A stretch of DNA of 7,914 nt from an uncultured Acidaminococcus sp. Lineage in GTDB: Bacteria; Bacillota; Negativicutes; Acidaminococcales; Acidaminococcaceae. The position numbers were made by a program, and so were the translations under genes. Where the stretch lies: contig CAAGJR010000078.1 of assembly GCA_900770265.1 (NCBI GenBank), positions 1 through 7,914 on the forward strand. Reading direction: 5' to 3'. The notes beneath the pieces were generated by a model. The model did not search any database and was not told the origin of the DNA. It worked only from the letters and a program-made list of their open reading frames with translations. Of the stretch, positions 5,474 to 7,914 are shown piece by piece (the stretch's first letter is position 1; each line of letters begins with the position of its first letter).

Positions 5474-6137
5474 GTTTTTGAAAGTGACGGGTGCCGGCAT
5501 GCTGACATTGTTCCTCAGCGGCTGTGGAACACTCATGGCCCCGAAACAGGGAAAAGCGACGACCCAGGCAAAGCCTGGACAGGTATCAGGAGGTAAGAAA
5601 ATGAAAATCGTTGTGATCACCAGCAGTCCTCATCCGAAAAATGAATCCACATCCATCTATCTGGCAGACCGGTTCACGGCCGGGGCCCAGAAAGCCGGCC
5701 ACGAGGTTTTTACGTTCGATGCGGCGGGCAGCAGCACGCATCCCTGCCGGGGCTGTGACCAGTGCCATATGGACGGTCCCTGCATCTTCAAGGACGATAT
5801 TGAAAATACCCTGATGCCTAAGATGCTGGAAGCAGATCTGCTGGTCCTGACCACGCCGCTGTATTATTTCGGCATGTCGGCCCAGCTGAAAACCATTGTG
5901 GACCGTTTCTATTCCCGCACCGGCCGTCTCCATGGCAAGAAATCCATCCTGATGGCCACGGCCTACAACAGCGATAACTGGACCATGAGTGCCCTGGTGG
6001 ACCATTACGATACCCTGGTGAAATACATGGAATGGCAGGATGCCGGCAAGATCCTGGGCATTGGCTGCGGTTCCCGTTCCCTGGTGGAAAGCTCCGATTT
6101 CGGCAACCAGGCGGAACAACTGGGGGCCAACCTGTAA
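5460..6137 (+). CDS. Tat-exported flavin reductase-like lipoprotein (flavodoxin fold)
   Basis: A 225-residue protein. The N-terminus DRREFLKVTG (residues 2-11, Arg3-Arg4) is a twin-arginine signal, followed by a hydrophobic run and a canonical lipobox LSGC with Cys22. After a linker, the NAD(P)H-dependent FMN reductase / iron-sulfur-flavoprotein-like domain starts at Met48. It has VVITSSPHPKNEST (about 51-64), a Cys cluster CRGCDQCHMDGPC and a flavin loop TPLYYFGMSAQLK. Export by Tat fits a protein that binds FMN and folds before transport, and tatAC lie 2.7 kb upstream. The Cys cluster could bind Fe-S or be a remnant. AAAGGAGA (5446-5453) supports ATG 5460; the TTG at 5454 is less likely. 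An internal SD and ATG at 5601 could give a cytosolic form. It is the last clear gene of the SGNH operon. Confidence 0.9.
   Translation: MDRREFLKVTGAGMLTLFLSGCGTLMAPKQGKATTQAKPGQVSGGKKMKIVVITSSPHPKNESTSIYLADRFTAGAQKAGHEVFTFDAAGSSTHPCRGCDQCHMDGPCIFKDDIENTLMPKMLEADLLVLTTPLYYFGMSAQLKTIVDRFYSRTGRLHGKKSILMATAYNSDNWTMSALVDHYDTLVKYMEWQDAGKILGIGCGSRSLVESSDFGNQAEQLGANL
5588..5603 (+). promoter_or_regulatory. Internal ribosome binding site and in-frame ATG in the Tat flavoprotein gene
   Basis: AGGAGGT (5588-5594) is a full Shine-Dalgarno six bases before ATG 5601, which is in frame and is Met48, exactly where the flavin domain begins. Initiation here would yield a 178-residue cytosolic protein without Tat signal or lipid anchor. 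It may also be a relic of the gene before the signal was added. Confidence 0.55.
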
Positions 6138-6156
6138 GCGATAGAAGGAGAAATGC

Positions 6157-6303
6157 ATGATGATGACGGCGGTAGCGACCCTGGAATCCTGGAAGAGCCT
6201 GCTCCTTCCCCGGAAGGAAGAGACCCTGGATACAAAGGAGAAGCTGTTCTCCAACCGGCAACTGCGGCAGAGCGGAGCCTGGAAAGAAAAACAACTGATT
6301 TAG
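6157..6303 (+). pseudogene. 48-codon ORF, possibly the 5' remnant of a MATE transporter gene
   Basis: After GAAGGAG (6144-6150) an ATG at 6157 (followed by two more ATGs) opens a 48-residue frame ending TAG at 6301-6303. The middle, DTKEKLFSNRQLRQ, resembles the start of MATE-family efflux proteins, where a similar F-S-N-x-x-L-R segment comes just before the first membrane helix. Here the likeness stops and no helix follows. This suggests a gene cut off by deletion, but the similarity is short and judged from memory. It may equally be a real small protein of unknown role co-transcribed with the Tat flavoprotein gene 19 nt upstream. Confidence 0.35.
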
Positions 6304-6311
6304 AGAAAACG

Positions 6312-6378
6312 ATACGCTTTTTCTATGGCAACGTATCGGCAATAAACATTTAACATTGTGCCAAGGATTTGGTATGCT
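6312..6378 (+). promoter_or_regulatory. Promoter with two T-N11-A boxes before the third flavodoxin gene
   Basis: Distal box ATACGCTTTTTCTAT at 6312-6326; proximal box ATAAACATTTAACAT at 6342-6356, overlapping the -35 TTAACA (6350-6355); 17-bp spacer; extended -10 TGG TATGCT with the hexamer at 6373-6378. With a start near 6385 the box centres lie at about -66 and -36, the classic positions of LysR-type recognition and activation sites. A further perfect dyad, CGATACG (6310-6316) and CGTATCG (6332-6338), overlaps the distal box. Confidence 0.83.
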
Positions 6379-6408
6379 GGAACCAGAAGAATCCTGGAGG
6401 AGAAATTC

Positions 6409-6861
6409 ATGATGACGAAGAAGTTGGTTGCCTATTTTTCCGCCAGCGGCGTAACGGCCGCCAAGGCGAAGAAACTGGCTGAAGTGGTGGGGGCGGACCT
6501 GTACGAAATCGCTCCCAGAGAAAGATATACGAATGCGGACCTGAACTGGACGAATAAAAAAGCCCGGAGCACGGTGGAAATGAACGATCCGGCCAGCCGT
6601 CCGGAACTGAAGGAAAACGGGCTGGATCTGACGGGGTACGACACGGTTTACGTCGGCTTCCCCATCTGGTGGTACACGGCGCCCCACATCATCCGCAGCT
6701 TCCTGGAACAGAACAAGCTGGACGGCGTGGATATCGTCCTGTTTGCCACCAGCGGGGGCAGCAGCATTTCCAAGGCGTACCAGAACCTGCGTAAGGCCTA
6801 CCCGAAACTGAACATCACGAACGGGGTGCTGCTGAACGGCTCCATTCCTGGAAACCTATAG
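6409..6861 (+). CDS. Flavodoxin, short at the C-terminus
   Basis: A 150-residue cytosolic flavodoxin. The FMN phosphate loop is SASGVT (residues 11-16), and the second flavin loop is in FPIWWYTAPH. It is closer to the lipoprotein flavodoxin at 502 than to the one at 1278: both share Y-T-x-A-D-L, the N-K-x-A-R stretch and YDTV(F/Y)VG(Y/F)PIWW. It ends at LLNGSIPGNL, where relatives continue about 10 residues into a closing helix (W-V-x-S-L in the lipoprotein). No matching helix is found in the other two frames just after, so the end is lost, not merely frameshifted. GGAGGAG (6396-6402) supports ATG 6409; ATG 6412 is possible. It has its own promoter and a likely terminator, so is probably monocistronic. 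Confidence 0.88.
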   Translation: MMTKKLVAYFSASGVTAAKAKKLAEVVGADLYEIAPRERYTNADLNWTNKKARSTVEMNDPASRPELKENGLDLTGYDTVYVGFPIWWYTAPHIIRSFLEQNKLDGVDIVLFATSGGSSISKAYQNLRKAYPKLNITNGVLLNGSIPGNL

Positions 6862-6870
6862 ATAGAAAAG

Positions 6871-6920
6871 GCTCAGCCCACAGTTGGGCTCCCATCCTTT
6901 GACTCCCGGACGGCTTTTTT
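6871..6920 (+). terminator. Probable terminator after the third flavodoxin gene
   Basis: A perfect 6-bp stem AGCCCA-cagt-TGGGCT (6875-6890) is followed 24 nt later by a run of six T (6915-6920), just after a short CCG-ga-CGG hairpin. The separation between main stem and T run is unusual, so the exact stop site is uncertain. Confidence 0.5.
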
Positions 6921-6957
6921 CAATTTCGAAGCTGTGATTTTTCACAACTTCTTTTCT

Positions 6958-7024
6958 ATACGTTTCAGCTATCTCAATCAATGAACGATAAGCATTTAAC
7001 ATGGTAAATGGGATTTGCTATGAT
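6958..7024 (+). promoter_or_regulatory. Promoter with two T-N11-A boxes before the CMD-family gene
   Basis: Distal box ATACGTTTCAGCTAT at 6958-6972; proximal box ATAAGCATTTAACAT at 6988-7002, with -35 TTAACA (6996-7001); 17-bp spacer; extended -10 TGC TATGAT with the hexamer at 7019-7024, the best -10 of the set. Spacing is identical to the other three promoters. The distal box differs from that at 6312 only in its middle part. Confidence 0.83.
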
Positions 7025-7057
7025 ACACCCAAGAGAGAACCCGAAGGAGGAATCATG

Positions 7058-7495
7058 ATGGACGAACGCTTGAAACAATTTGCTGGCTTCGCGCTGGCCT
7101 TGGTCATGACGACTTGCATGGGCATACATTTTGGGGAGGCAGCAGCCATGGAAAATGAAACGAAGAAACCGGTCAAAATCGTGCAAACCGCAGGCAGAGA
7201 CGTGCTGGGGGAATTCGCCCCGGACTTTGCTCGCTACAACGATGACATCCTGTTCGGTGAAGTGTGGAGCGCCAACGACAAACTGAGCCTGCACGACCGC
7301 AGCATCGTCACCGTATCCGCTCTGATCTCTCAGGGCATCACGGACAGTTCTCTGAAATACCATATCACGTCCGCCAGGAACAACGGCGTGACCAAGGAAG
7401 AAATGGTCCAGATCATCACCCAGCTGGGCTTCTACGCCGGCTGGCCCAAAGCCTGGGCAGCATTCCGGCTGGCGAAGGAAGTGTACGAGGGCTGA
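7058..7495 (+). CDS. Carboxymuconolactone decarboxylase (CMD) family protein with an N-terminal signal peptide
   Basis: A 145-residue protein whose body matches the CMD/AhpD-like fold: F-G-E-V-W at 66-70, L-S-L-H-D-R-S-I-V-T-V-S-A-L at 76-89, His102 in LKYHI, N-G-V-T-K-E-E at 109-115, and FYAGWPKAW. There is no C-x-x-C, so it is not an AhpD-type thiol peroxidase. The first 30 residues look like a signal peptide: charged start, hydrophobic FALALVMTTCMG and AAA before Met31. That is unusual for this mostly cytosolic family. A GGGGAGG (7133-7139) precedes Met31, so a cytosolic form may also be made. Members of this family often sit with cupin and flavodoxin genes. ATG 7058 is preferred (7 nt from AAGGAGG); ATG 7055 is possible. 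The true substrate is unknown. Confidence 0.85.
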   Translation: MDERLKQFAGFALALVMTTCMGIHFGEAAAMENETKKPVKIVQTAGRDVLGEFAPDFARYNDDILFGEVWSANDKLSLHDRSIVTVSALISQGITDSSLKYHITSARNNGVTKEEMVQIITQLGFYAGWPKAWAAFRLAKEVYEG

Positions 7496-7499
7496 ACAG

Positions 7500-7527
7500 T
7501 CACTAGTCTCTAGTCACTAGTCACCAG
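7500..7527. repeat. Heptanucleotide tandem repeat, four units
   Basis: Four 7-bp units in a row: TCACTAG, TCTCTAG, TCACTAG, TCACCAG. They start five bases after the stop codon of the CMD gene. CTAG is generally rare in bacterial DNA, so the run stands out. The same unit recurs at 7810-7830. Confidence 0.85.
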
Positions 7528-7559
7528 CCGATGGTGAAAATTTGCCGTCAGCAAATTTT
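7521..7559 (+). other. Two back-to-back hairpins between the CMD gene and the coiled-coil gene
   Basis: TCACCA-gccga-TGGTGA (7521-7537) is followed directly by AAAATTTGC-cgtca-GCAAATTTT (7537-7559), a perfect 9-bp stem. The second ends in TTTTG, without a proper T run, so it is a weak terminator at best. It may attenuate transcription into the small gene downstream, or be a REP-type repeat. The first hairpin uses the last heptad unit. Confidence 0.5.
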
Positions 7560-7600
7560 GAACGAAAGAACAAGATCAAAATCAAGATGAGGTAACAGGT

Positions 7601-7804
7601 ATGGACGAAAAACTCCGTGAGAATCTGGTGGCCGCCGGGTGTCCGGAAGAGGTGATCCAGAAAGTGCAGCACCTGGAGAGCGCGGAGCAGCAGACCCTGG
7701 AGCTGCGGAAATACCGCCGCTGCCTGCTGGAAAAGGTGCACCGGGAACAGGAACGGCTGACGAACCTGGATTATCTGCTGTACCAGCTGGAGAAACAAGC
7801 TTGA
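7601..7804 (+). CDS. Small charged helical (coiled-coil) protein, unknown function
   Basis: A 67-residue, strongly charged and helical protein: N-terminal GCPEEVIQKVQ (13-23), then a long helix rich in Leu, Glu, Arg and Gln (about 27-66) with RKYRRCLLEKVHREQERL and LDYLLYQLE. It has no signal peptide or membrane segment. I recall similar small proteins (GC near the start, L-L-x-x-L-H-x-x-Q in the middle, LDYLIY near the end) in clostridial genomes, but know no family name or role. GAGG at 7589-7592 leaves 8 nt to ATG 7601. It is 105 nt after the CMD gene with hairpins between, and is flanked by heptad repeats on both sides. Confidence 0.72.
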   Translation: MDEKLRENLVAAGCPEEVIQKVQHLESAEQQTLELRKYRRCLLEKVHREQERLTNLDYLLYQLEKQA

Positions 7805-7809
7805 AACAG

Positions 7810-7830
7810 TCTCGAGTCACTAGTCTCTAG
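7810..7830. repeat. Heptanucleotide tandem repeat, three units
   Basis: TCTCGAG, TCACTAG, TCTCTAG in tandem, beginning five bases after the stop codon of the small coiled-coil gene. The register relative to the stop codon (TGA then a few A/C/G bases) is much like that of the 7500-7527 array, so the small gene is bracketed by copies of the same repeat. Confidence 0.82.
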
Positions 7831-7837
7831 CCAAAGG

Positions 7838-7872
7838 AAAGAACCTGCCCTGGAAACAGGACAGGTTCTTTT
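7838..7872. terminator. Strong terminator, probably bidirectional
   Basis: AAAGAACCTG (7838-7847) pairs perfectly with CAGGTTCTTT (7862-7871). After one C-A mismatch, CCTG (7849-7852) pairs with CAGG (7857-7860) around a GAAA tetraloop. T bases follow on the + strand, and A-rich sequence before the stem gives a T-rich tail on the other strand. It lies between the + strand genes and a likely convergent gene. Confidence 0.9.
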
Positions 7873-7876
7873 GATA

Positions 7877-7914
7877 TTATTTTTCTGGATTGACTTTCTC
7901 CTTCAGTCGTTCCA
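7877..7914 (-). CDS. Probable 3' end of a convergent minus-strand gene (partial)
   Basis: Read on the minus strand from the window edge, one frame gives ERLKEKVNPEK followed by TAA (complement of 7877-7879). This looks like an ordinary protein C-terminus: charged helix, then a proline-containing tail. One other frame is also open over this short span, so the evidence is limited. The position, five bases from a two-way terminator, supports a convergent gene. The product cannot be told from 11 residues. Confidence 0.45.
   Translation of the reverse strand, partial: ERLKEKVNPEK

Noticed and set aside
6153..6353. A 66-codon frame MHDDDGG... after the Tat flavoprotein
   Set aside because: Its ATG is only two bases from the SD, the composition is unlike a protein of this locus, and it runs through the next promoter. 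The frame from 6157 fits the SD better.
7001..7057. ATG at 7001 as start of the CMD gene
   Set aside because: It lies inside the promoter (between -35 and -10); the strong SD at 7044-7050 marks ATG 7055/7058.
1..7914. CRISPR array, tRNA or rRNA genes, integrase or phage genes
   Set aside because: No spaced direct repeats of the right size, no cloverleaf or rRNA sequence, and no such protein motifs were seen on either strand.

Overview
The window looks like a chromosomal accessory redox locus from a Gram-negative-type Firmicute (class Negativicutes, perhaps near Acidaminococcus). This is inferred from strong GGAGG ribosome binding sites, GC-rich codon use, lipoproteins, a minimal TatA-TatC pair without TatB, and the mix of gene families. 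No rRNA or housekeeping marker is present, so the taxonomy is not firm. All recognisable complete genes are on the + strand. The last ~40 bases probably hold the 3' end of a convergent minus-strand gene.

Layout: a cupin (67-486) and a flavodoxin lipoprotein (502-1128) form one unit that ends in a terminator (1143-1173). A second flavodoxin (1278-1781), tatA (1860-2057) and tatC (2062-2745) follow. A structured gap (2746-2988) holds small hairpins and a ~100-bp palindromic, MITE-like element that appears to have inserted into the loop of a simple terminator. Next is a tight operon: SGNH-fold lipoprotein (3088-4413), NapH-like membrane ferredoxin (4429-5271), small Cys-rich membrane protein (5258-5473) and a twin-arginine flavin lipoprotein (5460-6137). 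A 48-codon ORF (6157-6303), possibly the remnant of a MATE transporter gene, follows. Then come a third flavodoxin (6409-6861), an exported carboxymuconolactone decarboxylase (CMD) family protein (7058-7495), a small coiled-coil protein (7601-7804) and a strong, probably bidirectional terminator.

How the genes work together: four promoters (before the second flavodoxin, the SGNH operon, the third flavodoxin and the CMD gene) share one architecture in exact register. Each has a 15-bp T-N11-A box, a 15-bp gap, a second 15-bp T-N11-A box of the type ATAAGCATTTAACAT over the -35, and an extended -10. Their positions (about -66 and -36) match LysR-type activator sites. A fifth copy is cut by the left edge, before the cupin. 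The locus therefore looks like one regulon, possibly controlled by a LysR-type regulator outside the window. Its products suggest a flavin/iron-sulfur electron-transfer system at the cell envelope with its own Tat export pair. The substrate is unknown.

Two exported proteins (the Tat flavoprotein and the CMD protein) each carry an internal Shine-Dalgarno plus in-frame ATG at the start of the mature domain. This points to signal peptides added onto formerly cytosolic genes, or to dual localisation.
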